This document shows positions 28,307-37,544 of a stretch of 54,812 nucleotides of DNA, one piece after another. Position 1 is the stretch's first letter; every line of letters starts with the position of its first letter. The notes below the pieces were generated by a model, which saw only the letters and a list, made by a program, of their open reading frames with translations, searched no databases and had not been told where the DNA came from. This DNA is from an uncultured Gilliamella sp. (lineage in GTDB: Bacteria; Pseudomonadota; Gammaproteobacteria; Enterobacterales; Orbaceae): the NCBI GenBank assembly GCA_946482005.1, contig CAMLPV010000016.1:1-54812 (forward strand), written 5' to 3'. Both the position numbers and the translations under genes were made by a program.

Positions 28307-29215
28307 ATGGTTGATAAAGTTGCCATATTATATGGTGGTACCTCTGCAGAGCGAGAAGTATCGCTTAAATCAGGTAATGCGGTACTAAATGGTCTATTAG
28401 CAAATGGTATTGATGTACATCTTGTTGATACTAAAGATCACTCTATTACTAATTTAAAACAAGAAGGATACACAAAAGCTTTTGTTATTTTGCATGGGCG
28501 TGGTGGTGAAGATGGTATTGTTCAGGCAATACTGACTTATCAAAATATTCCTTATACTGGTAGTGACGTATTGGCTTCAGCATTAACGATGGATAAATTA
28601 AAAACCAAATTAGTTTGGAAATCATTAGGATTACCTGTTGCTGATTATGTAATGGTGGAAAAAACACAATCATTTGATATTGACGCTATTGTTAAACAAT
28701 TGGGCTTACCATTGTTTGTCAAACCAAGTCATGAAGGTTCTAGTGTAGGTATGACTAGGGTTAATCAGGCATCGGAATTAAAAGCTGCCCTTGAGGTTGC
28801 TTTTAAATATGATAGTGTTGTGATGGTTGAATCATTTTTAGCAGGGCCGGAATTTACAGTAGCAATAGTCGGAGATGAAGTTTTACCTTCAATTTACATT
28901 AAGCCATCTACCCAATTTTATGATTATGATGCAAAGTATTTATCAGACACAACTCAATACTTTTGTCCAAGTGGATTATCCGATGAAAAAGAACAAGAGA
29001 TTCGTAAATTAGCTTTAGATGCTTATAAAGCTGTCGGTTGCAGAGGCTGGGGGCGAGTCGATATTATGTTTGATGATAATCAAAAACCATATTTACTTGA
29101 AGTTAATACTGCTCCGGGCATGACGGATCATAGCTTAGTGCCAATGGCAGCTAAACAACATGGTTGGTCATTTAATCAACTAGTTAGCCAAATATTACAA
29201 CTAGCAGTAGTTTAA
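28307..29215 (+). CDS. ddlB: D-alanine:D-alanine ligase
   Basis: ATP-grasp ligase that makes the D-Ala-D-Ala dipeptide used by MurF. The 302-residue protein has Tyr-Gly-Gly-Thr-Ser-Ala-Glu-Arg-Glu-Val-Ser at the N-terminus, His-Gly-Arg-Gly-Gly-Glu-Asp-Gly, Lys-Pro-Ser-His-Glu-Gly-Ser-Ser-Val-Gly and a C-terminal Glu-Val-Asn-Thr-Ala-Pro-Gly-Met-Thr. Length and position between murC and ftsQ match ddlB of E. coli. Confidence 0.97.
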   Translation: MVDKVAILYGGTSAEREVSLKSGNAVLNGLLANGIDVHLVDTKDHSITNLKQEGYTKAFVILHGRGGEDGIVQAILTYQNIPYTGSDVLASALTMDKLKTKLVWKSLGLPVADYVMVEKTQSFDIDAIVKQLGLPLFVKPSHEGSSVGMTRVNQASELKAALEVAFKYDSVVMVESFLAGPEFTVAIVGDEVLPSIYIKPSTQFYDYDAKYLSDTTQYFCPSGLSDEKEQEIRKLALDAYKAVGCRGWGRVDIMFDDNQKPYLLEVNTAPGMTDHSLVPMAAKQHGWSFNQLVSQILQLAVV

Positions 29216-29227
29216 CTGGCTAATTTT

Positions 29228-30058
29228 ATGAAACAAGTTAGACAAGCAGCACATAGAAGAGATGAAACTAGAAGAAAGCTGCTTATTTTTCGTAGTAAGG
29301 AACAATTGATAGGATTTTTGTTCTTTATTACGATTATTCTAATAAGTGCTTGGATTGTACAAAGTGTTAAAAACTGGATGGATGATCCCGAACAAATGGT
29401 ACTGTCACAGTTAACATTAAGTGGTGAACACATTTTTACAACAGAAGATGATCTTCGAGAAGCCATTTTAGGATTAGGATTGCCTAATACTTATGTTGGG
29501 CAAGATGTTGTTGATATTCAGCAAGAAATAATGAGATTTCCATGGGTTAAGCAAGCAAGTGTGCGAAAACAGTGGCCAGATAGGTTAATTGTTTATGTAG
29601 AAGACTATAAGCCAGCATATTATTGGAATGACTTGTTTTTTCTTGATGAAGAAGGGAATGTTTTTAGTGTGCCATCGGATCGGATTACTGATTTGAAGTT
29701 ATCAAGGCTTTATGGTCCTGAAGGTAAAGCTAAATCAGTACTTGAAAATTATTCTAAATTAGAAAATCTTTCTAAAAAATTAGCTAATAATCAGTTTGCA
29801 TTACAGATTAACGCTACAATATCAGATGAGCGTAATTCTGTACAACTGATGGTAACACGATGTATAGCTGGTGTATGCGATGAAAATCAGGAAATAAAAT
29901 TAGTGTTGGGAAATAAACACATTGAAGAACGTTATGAACAATTTATTAAATTGTTTCCTGAAATTCAGTCAAGAACACCGGTTGATGAAAGAATAACGGT
30001 CGCTGATTTACGTTATGAAAATGGTATTTCAGTACAAACAGAGAAAATAGCGCAGTAA
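29228..30058 (+). CDS. ftsQ: Cell division protein FtsQ
   Basis: Bitopic divisome protein that binds FtsB and FtsL in the periplasm. The 276-residue protein has a basic N-terminal tail, a membrane segment at ~28-48, a POTRA domain (~57-127, beginning Ser-Gln-Leu-Thr-Leu-Ser-Gly) and the FtsQ beta domain with the Val-Lys-Gln-Ala-Ser-Val-Arg-Lys-x-Trp-Pro-Asp motif. No obvious ribosome site precedes the ATG; coupling to ddlB, 12 bp upstream, is likely. Confidence 0.95.
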   Translation: MKQVRQAAHRRDETRRKLLIFRSKEQLIGFLFFITIILISAWIVQSVKNWMDDPEQMVLSQLTLSGEHIFTTEDDLREAILGLGLPNTYVGQDVVDIQQEIMRFPWVKQASVRKQWPDRLIVYVEDYKPAYYWNDLFFLDEEGNVFSVPSDRITDLKLSRLYGPEGKAKSVLENYSKLENLSKKLANNQFALQINATISDERNSVQLMVTRCIAGVCDENQEIKLVLGNKHIEERYEQFIKLFPEIQSRTPVDERITVADLRYENGISVQTEKIAQ

Positions 30059-30079
30059 GGAATCAATAAAGGCTGAAAT

Positions 30080-31333
30080 ATGAAAGCAACAGAAAAAAAA
30101 TTGGTTGTTGGATTAGAAGTTGGTACCTCTAAAGTACTTGCTCTCGTTGGTGAAGTTCTTCCCGATGGTATTATTAATATTATCGGTGTAGGTCATTGCC
30201 CATCAAAAGGTGTTGATAAAGGTGGTGTTAACGATCTAGAGTCGGTAGTAAAATCAATCCAACGAGCAGTTGATCAAGCAGAGCTAATGGCTGACTGCCA
30301 GATATCTTCCGTTTATTTAAGCCTTTCAGGAAAACATATTCGTTGTCAAAATGAGATTGGTATGGTGCCAATAGCAGAAGAAGAAGTGACGGCAGAAGAT
30401 GTTGAAAATGTTGTGCATACAGCGAAATCAGTTCGAATTTTAGATGAACACCGTATATTACATGTGATTGCCCAAGAGTATTCTATTGATTTACAGGAAG
30501 GGATTAAAAATCCAATTGGTTTATCCGGTGTACGTATGAAAGCAAAAGTACACTTAGTTACTTGCCATAACGATATGGCAAGAAATATTGTAAAAGCCGT
30601 TGAACGCTGTGGATTAAAAGTTGACCAACTTATTTTTTCTGGTTTAGCTTCTAGCTATGCTGTATTGACTGATGATGAAAAAGAACTTGGTGTCTGCGTC
30701 ATTGATATGGGCGGAGGTACAATGGATGTGACTGTCTATACAGGTGGCGCATTACGACATTCCGTTGTTATACCTTATGCAGGAAATGTAGTTACTAGTG
30801 ATATTGCTTATGCATTTGGTGCACCGCCTATGGATGCTGAAAATATTAAAATCCGTTATGGGTGTGCCGTAGGTTCATTAATTGGTAAAGATGAAGTGAT
30901 TGATGTGCCAAGTGTAGGTGGAAGACCATCACGTTCTTTGCAAAGACAAACTCTCGCTGATGTAATTGAGCCTCGATACTCAGAACTACTTTCATTAGTA
31001 CAAAAAGAGTTGCTTACTTTACAAGATGAACTGAAGAAACAAAATGTCAAATATCAATTAGCCGCAGGGATTGTATTAACAGGTGGTGCAGCACAAATTA
31101 AGGGAATGGTTGAATGTGCTGAAAGAGTTTTTCAAAATCAAGTGCGTATAGGTCAACCTTTAAATATTTCGGGGTTAACTGACTATGTACAAAAACCTTA
31201 TTGTTCAACGGCAGTAGGGTTATTGCATTATGGAAAACAAAGTTTATTAAATGATGATTCGAAAGATAGTGATAAATCATCATTAAAAGGGATAGCTAAA
31301 CGTTTGACCGGTTGGTTTAAAAAAGAATTTTAG
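30080..31333 (+). CDS. ftsA: Cell division protein FtsA
   Basis: Actin-like ATPase that tethers FtsZ to the inner membrane and recruits later divisome proteins. The 417-residue protein starts with the Gly-Leu-Glu-Val-Gly-Thr-Ser-Lys phosphate-1 region, contains Asp-Met-Gly-Gly-Gly-Thr-Met-Asp (phosphate 2, near 213) and Leu-Thr-Gly-Gly-Ala-Ala (adenosine motif), and ends in an amphipathic membrane-targeting helix (Leu-Thr-Gly-Trp-Phe-Lys-Lys). An 81-bp gap to ftsZ could hold an ftsZ promoter. Confidence 0.97.
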   Translation: MKATEKKLVVGLEVGTSKVLALVGEVLPDGIINIIGVGHCPSKGVDKGGVNDLESVVKSIQRAVDQAELMADCQISSVYLSLSGKHIRCQNEIGMVPIAEEEVTAEDVENVVHTAKSVRILDEHRILHVIAQEYSIDLQEGIKNPIGLSGVRMKAKVHLVTCHNDMARNIVKAVERCGLKVDQLIFSGLASSYAVLTDDEKELGVCVIDMGGGTMDVTVYTGGALRHSVVIPYAGNVVTSDIAYAFGAPPMDAENIKIRYGCAVGSLIGKDEVIDVPSVGGRPSRSLQRQTLADVIEPRYSELLSLVQKELLTLQDELKKQNVKYQLAAGIVLTGGAAQIKGMVECAERVFQNQVRIGQPLNISGLTDYVQKPYCSTAVGLLHYGKQSLLNDDSKDSDKSSLKGIAKRLTGWFKKEF

Positions 31334-31414
31334 CTAATATATTACAAGAACTTCGTGGACATTGCAGGCGGTTATCTGTACAATGTTCATAGAGCGTAAA
31401 TTTGGAGATAAGTT

Positions 31415-32554
31415 ATGTTTGAGCCTATGGTTGCAGATGATGAACCAGCAGCAGTCATTAAAGTTATTGGTGTAGGTGGTGGCGGCGGTAACGCTGTCGA
31501 ACATATGATTGCTGAACATATCGAAGGTGTAGAGTTTTTTGCGGCAAATACAGATGCACAAGCATTGCGAAGAATTAAGGTAGGTCAAACTATCCAAATC
31601 GGTACCAATGTTACTAAGGGACTTGGTGCTGGAGCTAATCCAGAAGTGGGTAGAAACTCTGCTGAGGAAGATCGTGAAGTAATTCGTAGTGCTATTGAAG
31701 GTGCTGACATGGTGTTTATCGCAGCTGGAATGGGTGGAGGCACTGGAACAGGTGCAGCGCCAGTAGTTGCCGAAATAGCCAAAGAGTTAGGTATTTTGAC
31801 TGTAGCTGTTGTGACTAAACCTTTCGGTTTTGAAGGGAAAAAGCGCATGGCTTTTGCTGAGCAAGGTATAGCTGAATTAGCAAAACATGTTGATTCGCTT
31901 ATTACTATACCAAATGATAAATTATTAAAAGTGTTAGGTCGTGGTGTTAAACTACTTGATGCTTTTGCCGCGGCTAATGGTGTGTTAAAAGGTGCGGTAC
32001 AAGGTATTGCTGAACTGATTACTAAACCAGGTCATATCAACGTAGACTTTGCTGACGTTAGGACTGTTATGTCTGAAATGGGATATGCCATGATGGGTTC
32101 AGGCTGTGCTAGTGGTGATAATCGCGCTGAGGAAGCAGCTGAAATGGCAATTTCTAGTCCACTACTAGAAGATATTGATTTATCTGGTGCACGTGGTGTC
32201 CTTGTCAATGTAACAGCTGGTTTAGATCTTGGATTAGAAGAATTTGAAACAGTGGGTAGTACAGTTAGAGCTTTTGCTTCTGACAATGCGACTGTTGTAG
32301 TTGGTACAACTTTTGATCCAGACATGTCCGATGAAATTCGTGTTACAGTTGTAGCAACAGGTATTGGTATGGACAAACGTCCAGAAGTAAAAATAGCTAA
32401 ACCAATGACCCAAAATCCATTATTTGGTCAAACTAGTAACTTAGGACAACAAGAAGAGAGATTAGCTAAAGTTGTGAATGAACAAGGTATTTCTCCTCTT
32501 GAAGAAAATAAAATTTTAGATATTCCTGCTTTTATCCGTAAGCAGGCAAATTAG
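31415..32554 (+). CDS. ftsZ: Cell division protein FtsZ
   Basis: Tubulin-like GTPase that forms the Z ring. The 379-residue protein has the GTP-binding signature Gly-Gly-Gly-Thr-Gly-Thr-Gly at ~107-113, the synergy loop with Asn-Val-Asp-Phe-Ala-Asp, a variable linker after ~318, and the conserved C-terminal peptide [10 protein letters not shown] that binds FtsA and ZipA. GGAG precedes the ATG. The linker is of ordinary length. Confidence 0.98.
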   Translation: MFEPMVADDEPAAVIKVIGVGGGGGNAVEHMIAEHIEGVEFFAANTDAQALRRIKVGQTIQIGTNVTKGLGAGANPEVGRNSAEEDREVIRSAIEGADMVFIAAGMGGGTGTGAAPVVAEIAKELGILTVAVVTKPFGFEGKKRMAFAEQGIAELAKHVDSLITIPNDKLLKVLGRGVKLLDAFAAANGVLKGAVQGIAELITKPGHINVDFADVRTVMSEMGYAMMGSGCASGDNRAEEAAEMAISSPLLEDIDLSGARGVLVNVTAGLDLGLEEFETVGSTVRAFASDNATVVVGTTFDPDMSDEIRVTVVATGIGMDKRPEVKIAKPMTQNPLFGQTSNLGQQEERLAKVVNEQGISPLEENKILDIPAFIRKQAN

Positions 32555-32621
32555 TATTGAACTTAGTTGAGTTTTTATTGTCTAATATGACAGTAAAAAC
32601 AAATAGAATAGTAGGTGCAAA

Positions 32622-33536
32622 GTGAAACAAAGAACATTAAAAAAGACAATACAAGCGACAGGTGTAGGTTTGCATACTGGCAAAAAAGTTACTTTGACCT
32701 TACGTCCCGCACCTGAAAATACAGGGATTATTTATCGTCGTACTGATTTAAATCCGTATGTAGATTTCCCTGTTGATGCTAAATCTGTGCGTGATACTAT
32801 GCTTTGTACGTGTCTAGTGAATGAAGATAATGTTCGCATTTCAACTGTTGAGCATATTAATTCAGCACTAGCCGGTCTTGGTATTGATAATCTTATTATT
32901 GAAGTTAATGCGCCAGAAATTCCAATTATGGATGGTAGTGCAAGTCCATTTGTTTATTTATTGCTTGATGCAGGTATTACCGAGCAAAATGCATTAAAAA
33001 GATTTTTACGTGTTAAAGAAACCGTTCGAGTTGAAAATGGTGATAAGTGGGCTGAATTGAGACCGTATAATGGTTTCAAATTAGATTTTACTATCGATTT
33101 CCAACATCCGGCTATTGATAGTAGCTCACAGCGTTATCAATTAGATTTTTCTTCTGAATCTTTTATTCGCCAGATTAGCCGTGCTAGAACATTTGGTTTT
33201 ATGCGTGATATTGAAGCATTACAATCAAAAGGTTTGTGCTTAGGTGGTAGTTTGGATTGTTCTATTGTTGTTGATGACTACAAAGTACTTAATGAAGATG
33301 GTTTACGTTTTGAAGATGAGTTTGTTCGTCATAAAATGCTTGATACTATCGGTGATTTGTACATGAGCGGTCATAACATGATTGGTGAAGTTGTTTGTTA
33401 TAAATCAGGCCATGCTTTAAATAACCAATTATTACAAGCATTATTGGCAAAACAAGAAGCATGGGAATACGTGACATTTACTGAAGAGCAAAGCGTTCCA
33501 CTTGCTTTAGGTACACAACAACTTGTTTTAGCATAA
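32622..33536 (+). CDS. lpxC: UDP-3-O-acyl-N-acetylglucosamine deacetylase LpxC
   Basis: Zinc amidase catalysing the committed step of lipid A synthesis. The 304-residue protein begins with Lys-Gln-Arg-Thr-Leu-Lys and has zinc ligands His78 (Thr-Val-Glu-His) and the later His-Lys-Met-Leu-Asp-Thr-Ile-Gly-Asp segment, plus catalytic Ser-Gly-His. The GTG start at 32622 follows GTAGGTG. Follows ftsZ as in E. coli, but secM and secA do not follow it; a terminator and yfbR come next. Confidence 0.98.
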   Translation: MKQRTLKKTIQATGVGLHTGKKVTLTLRPAPENTGIIYRRTDLNPYVDFPVDAKSVRDTMLCTCLVNEDNVRISTVEHINSALAGLGIDNLIIEVNAPEIPIMDGSASPFVYLLLDAGITEQNALKRFLRVKETVRVENGDKWAELRPYNGFKLDFTIDFQHPAIDSSSQRYQLDFSSESFIRQISRARTFGFMRDIEALQSKGLCLGGSLDCSIVVDDYKVLNEDGLRFEDEFVRHKMLDTIGDLYMSGHNMIGEVVCYKSGHALNNQLLQALLAKQEAWEYVTFTEEQSVPLALGTQQLVLA

Positions 33537-33567
33537 AACTCTAAATCAATATAATTTTAATCAATTG

Positions 33568-33600
33568 AACGCTTCCATTTAATGGAGGCGTTTTTATTTT
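33568..33600 (+). terminator. Rho-independent terminator after lpxC
   Basis: AACGCTTCCA (33568-33577) pairs with TGGAGGCGTT (33583-33592) with one G-T pair, followed by TTTATTTT. It closes the dcw-lpxC unit. Confidence 0.9.
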
Positions 33601-33619
33601 CTAAAAAAGAGAATTTTAT

Positions 33620-34213
33620 ATGAACGGCAGCCATTTTTTTGCTCACTTATCACGATTAAAATTAATTAATCGTTGGCCATTAATGCGTAATGTAAGAACT
33701 GAAAATGTATCTGAACATAGTTTGCAAGTTGCCTTTATCGCGCATGCCTTAGCGATTATCAAAAATAAAAAATTTAATGGCAATGTTAATCCAGAACGAA
33801 TTGCATTATTAGCTATGTATCATGATGTTTCTGAAGTGATAACAGGGGATTTACCAACACCAACAAAATATTACAACCCACAAATTACGATTGAATATAA
33901 AAAGATTGAAAAAATAGCACAACATAAACTTATTAATATGCTTCCTGAAGAGTTACGGGATGATTTTAAATTATTGATCGATGATGACTATTACGATGAA
34001 GCAGAAAAAAGTATAGTAAAACAAGCTGATGCCTTATGTGCGTATTTAAAGACGATTGAGGAACTGAGTGCTGGTAATAACGAATTTAGATTAGCTGAAC
34101 AGCGTTTAAAAAAGACCTTATCAGAACGTAATAGTCCTGAAATGGACTATTTTTTAGAAGTGTTTGTTCCTAGTTTCAAATTATCTTTAGATGAGATCAC
34201 CATGGATAATTAA
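33620..34213 (+). CDS. yfbR: 5'-deoxynucleotidase, YfbR type
   Basis: HD-domain phosphohydrolase that removes phosphate from deoxyribonucleoside 5'-monophosphates. The 197-residue protein (E. coli 199) has metal ligands His33 (Ser-Glu-His-Ser-Leu) and the His68-Asp69 pair, followed by [10 protein letters not shown], a YfbR hallmark, and a later Lys-Gln-Ala-Asp-Ala-Leu carrying the last Asp ligand. It sits alone between two terminators. Confidence 0.95.
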   Translation: MNGSHFFAHLSRLKLINRWPLMRNVRTENVSEHSLQVAFIAHALAIIKNKKFNGNVNPERIALLAMYHDVSEVITGDLPTPTKYYNPQITIEYKKIEKIAQHKLINMLPEELRDDFKLLIDDDYYDEAEKSIVKQADALCAYLKTIEELSAGNNEFRLAEQRLKKTLSERNSPEMDYFLEVFVPSFKLSLDEITMDN

Positions 34214-34250
34214 TACATTATTAATATCTAAAAATTTAATATTGAGATCT

Positions 34251-34295
34251 ATGATGCTCATAAATAATATATATGTAGCATCATATTTTTATTTT
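34251..34295 (+). terminator. Rho-independent terminator after yfbR
   Basis: ATGATGCT (34251-34258) pairs with AGCATCAT (34277-34284) across an AT-rich 18-nt loop that can pair further, followed by ATTTTTATTTT. It lies just beyond the 3' end of the convergent autotransporter gene and may serve both. Confidence 0.75.
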
Positions 34296-34301
34296 AAATT
34301 A

Positions 34302-36749
34302 TTAAAAACCGAATTTAGCAAGTGCGGTAATATAGTTTGAGTTTTTCTTGCTTTCACCATAATATTGATAGTCAATATTAAAATCAAAAAGATTATAGTG
34401 ATAGGTTAGTCCAAGACCTAGATTGTATTGATTGTTGGAGCGATTGGCGGTATGGGCACTCATTTTTGCTAATCCATTCACTCCATTGATGGTGATATCA
34501 CTATCAAATTCATTATGACTTAAATTTACTATATATCCTGTTTTAGCTCTTAATGATATTTGATTATCCTGATCTTTGAAAATTGAATAATCAATTGTCA
34601 TATCCATTGGTATTAAAAATGCTGAATTCGACGCTTTACCATATTTAACTAAATCAATTTTATTATAGCTAGCATTATGGGAACTGTTTTCAGTATAAAG
34701 GTAATTTAAACTAATACTCGGTATTAAAGTTAACTTTTCTTGGACTTGCCAATTATATCCAATAGTACTTCCAACATTCCAAGTATTACTGTGGAATTTT
34801 TCATTAATTGAATAATAATTATCATGGGAATCTAGGTGATTTTTTCCATAAGTATAGCCAACATAAGCAGAAGTAGTAATATTATTAGAAAAACGATAAC
34901 CAGAATATAATTGGATCTGATAATTATTTATATCAGAATCATTTGAGGATGCCGCTTTATCTTTATATTTACCCGAAGTATAACTAAATGTTGTGCCAAC
35001 TAAAAAATTATCTATTATTTGTTTATCATATCCCACGATGAAACCATTAGACGTATATTTGTATCCAGAGATACCTTGGTAATTATTTGCACTCTGATGA
35101 TGATTAATTAAATTTATCCAAAGATTATCCTCCATTCCTTTGTTAGTTTGATCAAACTGTTCAATACGTTTATTTAATGTATTTCGAGTATAATTAAACG
35201 AACTCAGTGCGATTTCTGTTAAATGCAACCCATGATTATTATTATATAATCCTGCTAAATTCCGATTGAAATATAATGGAGTATTTTTATTTTCAATAGC
35301 CAAATTTCCTCTTCCTATGGCAGCTAGAATATCCCAATTTAAATCACCAGCTAAAGATTTATCAGAACTTACATTGCCATTTGTGGATGTATTGTAAAGT
35401 GATTGGTAGGATACTTTTGCTAAATTTTGTGCAAAACCTTTGGCAATATTTTTAACTTTTGTTCCAACTTGCTCGTAGTAACGAGAAATTTGTCGTTCTG
35501 CTGCCAATTTGGCATGTTGTACATTACTAAAGTCGGTGACATTACTTGCATTAACAAATTTGAGTTCATTTCCAATTTTTTTAAAGTTTAGGTCACCATA
35601 AATATTCTGAATTAGCGCTTTAGTTTCGCCATCTTTAATATTAGAAATATTTAAGGAATTATTTGCAGATAATACGGTGGCATTTATTTCAGAGGAAATG
35701 TATTTAAGACTATTTTTAATAAAGTCATCAGTTGCAGAGATTTTAGCGGAAGATAGAATATTAACATTATCTCCATGAATAGTATTATATTGTTTGGTAT
35801 CTGATAGACCAAAATTAATGGTTCCAGCAATATTCAGATGAGAGGTATTATTATGTTGATCGCTTATATATAGCGAACCTTTAGTTGACTCAATTGTGGC
35901 TTTTTTATCAATATTAAGTTGTCCATTAGATGAAAGTTTAACAAAACCATCCCCTCTACTAGCAGTTAATATACCTTTATCAATAACATCAAAGTTACCA
36001 CCATGACTTAAATCAACAGTACCTCCGCGCATAATGATCATCTTTCCGGTTTTACCTATTACAACAGAAGATTTTTGAATATCATTATTAGTTGTTTCTA
36101 ATACTGTTTTAGCGCCGATAATTTCTATATCGCCACCCGTTATATTAAAACTACGTGTAATTAGTTTTGCTGGCGATGATGATGTTCCCGCTAAATGGTT
36201 ATCACCACTACGGATATTGGTATCACCATCTACTTTCACTGTTGTTTTTCCAGTAGTTATAGGACCTGTTCCCATGACATTACCAGATAAAATCATGAGT
36301 CCGCCTCTTTTTTTGTCAGCGCCTAATTCGACATTAATGTCTCCAGTTACATGCAAATCAATATTATGATCAACAGGATCATATGGAAAATCAGCATGTA
36401 ACCCTAAATACTCAGTAAAAAACTTTGTATCGAATTTGCCAATCCAAGTATCATTATAAATATGAAAATTACCGTTAACTTTCATATTTATATCACCGTT
36501 AGCAATCGAAGCAGGTTCTGTTGCGGTTTTACCGGTAAAACCGAGATGAAATGATCCTTCACTATTAACGGTCAAGTCATCAGATGTCGTAATATTGATA
36601 GGTAGATTACTGCTGTTTGTGAGAAAATAGCGTTCATTGATCTGGTTAAAGGGCAACTTTATATCTGTTGATGCATCATAATTATATGCTTGAGCATAAC
36701 TTGCGCCAAATAACGTTGTTATTAGAAAAGAAATAAGTTTGATTTTCAT
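34302..36749 (-). CDS. Autotransporter with C-terminal beta-barrel domain
   Basis: A type V secreted surface protein of 815 residues. A classical signal peptide (residues 1-21, ending Ala-Gln-Ala) is followed by a passenger of about 520 residues rich in Asn, Ser, Ile, Lys and Gly with beta-helix-like strands (repeated Gly-Asp-Ile-Asn and Leu-x-Ile sequences). The translocator barrel covers ~540-815: alternating aromatic strands and a terminal Phe as last residue. No protease triad or known adhesin motif was seen in the passenger, so the role (adhesion, biofilm) is open. A Fur-like box lies 47 bp upstream of the start codon, suggesting iron control. Codon usage looks like the neighbours. Confidence 0.9.
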   Translation of the reverse strand: MKIKLISFLITTLFGASYAQAYNYDASTDIKLPFNQINERYFLTNSSNLPINITTSDDLTVNSEGSFHLGFTGKTATEPASIANGDINMKVNGNFHIYNDTWIGKFDTKFFTEYLGLHADFPYDPVDHNIDLHVTGDINVELGADKKRGGLMILSGNVMGTGPITTGKTTVKVDGDTNIRSGDNHLAGTSSSPAKLITRSFNITGGDIEIIGAKTVLETTNNDIQKSSVVIGKTGKMIIMRGGTVDLSHGGNFDVIDKGILTASRGDGFVKLSSNGQLNIDKKATIESTKGSLYISDQHNNTSHLNIAGTINFGLSDTKQYNTIHGDNVNILSSAKISATDDFIKNSLKYISSEINATVLSANNSLNISNIKDGETKALIQNIYGDLNFKKIGNELKFVNASNVTDFSNVQHAKLAAERQISRYYEQVGTKVKNIAKGFAQNLAKVSYQSLYNTSTNGNVSSDKSLAGDLNWDILAAIGRGNLAIENKNTPLYFNRNLAGLYNNNHGLHLTEIALSSFNYTRNTLNKRIEQFDQTNKGMEDNLWINLINHHQSANNYQGISGYKYTSNGFIVGYDKQIIDNFLVGTTFSYTSGKYKDKAASSNDSDINNYQIQLYSGYRFSNNITTSAYVGYTYGKNHLDSHDNYYSINEKFHSNTWNVGSTIGYNWQVQEKLTLIPSISLNYLYTENSSHNASYNKIDLVKYGKASNSAFLIPMDMTIDYSIFKDQDNQISLRAKTGYIVNLSHNEFDSDITINGVNGLAKMSAHTANRSNNQYNLGLGLTYHYNLFDFNIDYQYYGESKKNSNYITALAKFGF

Positions 36750-36795
36750 TGTTTTATTTAAAAATTATTATAAGGAAATAAAATAATAAACTATT

Positions 36796-36814
36796 GAGAA
36801 TGATAATCAATAAG
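36796..36814 (-). promoter_or_regulatory. Candidate Fur box upstream of the autotransporter
   Basis: GAGAATGATAATCAATAAG matches the 19-bp Fur consensus at 15 positions, with the intact core AATGATAATCA. It lies 47 bp upstream of the autotransporter ATG in a 123-bp gap behind the response regulator gene. Confidence 0.55.
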
Positions 36815-36872
36815 TTTCAAGTTGTACGTTTATTGGTTCAGCTTAATATCTACTTATTTGATAACAAAAAAC

Positions 36873-37544
36873 TTACTTTTGATAGATATAACGTTTTACA
36901 GGTCGGCCAATTGATAAATAAGTTAAATAACTTTCAAGTTCGCCTAATTCTTCCAAATAATCAAGATATTTTTTTAATGATATTCTTGATAAACTAATTA
37001 ATTCAACAATATCACTCATTGAGAATTCATTATTATAGCTAATGATTACCTCTCTAACCTTTTTTAATGTTTGGCTATCGATACCTTTAGGTAGATTTTT
37101 ATAATGAATAGTTGGTTTTGCAAAGATACGATCGTCTAGCTGATGTTGATTAAGTATTTTTGATGATGATAATAAACGAATTCGTTCTTGGTATGAAATA
37201 AGTGCTGTTCTTAATCGTTCAAAAGTAAAAGGTTTAACAATGTAATCAATCACACCTAACCGTAATGCTGTTTGGATATCGCCAGTATTACATGCGGCTG
37301 TAACCATAATTATATCGATTTGTGGATAACTAATACGTATATGTTGTAAAAGTTCAAGACCATTTAATTTTGGCATAAAGACATCAAGTAAAATAAGATC
37401 AATATGGTTATCATGGATAAAATGTAATGCTTGTTCTCCATTATTAACATTGGCAATTAAATTGAAACCTGAGATCATTTGTAAATATTTTTTGTTTAAT
37501 TCAGCAACCATAGGGTCATCTTCAACTATTAAAACTTCTATCAT
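36873..37544 (-). CDS. Response regulator, CitB/DcuR/MaeR family
   Basis: DNA-binding partner of the sensor kinase encoded just upstream. The 223-residue protein has a receiver domain with acidic Glu8-Asp9-Asp10, phosphoacceptor Asp54 (Leu-Leu-Asp-Val-Phe-Met-Pro) and Lys104, then a C-terminal helix-turn-helix (~165-205, Met-Ser-Asp-Ile-Val-Glu-Leu-Ile-Ser-Leu-Ser). This architecture defines the CitB/DpiA/DcuR group, which regulates di- and tricarboxylate use. Its start overlaps the kinase gene by 23 bp. With the malate transporter and malic enzyme adjacent, it most probably activates those genes. Confidence 0.92.
   Translation of the reverse strand: MIEVLIVEDDPMVAELNKKYLQMISGFNLIANVNNGEQALHFIHDNHIDLILLDVFMPKLNGLELLQHIRISYPQIDIIMVTAACNTGDIQTALRLGVIDYIVKPFTFERLRTALISYQERIRLLSSSKILNQHQLDDRIFAKPTIHYKNLPKGIDSQTLKKVREVIISYNNEFSMSDIVELISLSRISLKKYLDYLEELGELESYLTYLSIGRPVKRYIYQK

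Noticed and set aside
31340..31390. Inverted repeat ACATTG/CAATGT in the ftsA-ftsZ gap
   Set aside because: Only 6 bp with a 16-nt spacer; too short to distinguish from chance.
34320..34328. AAGTGCGGT, the Haemophilus-type DNA uptake sequence core
   Set aside because: Only one copy was noticed, and it lies inside the autotransporter coding region; uptake sequences should be frequent.
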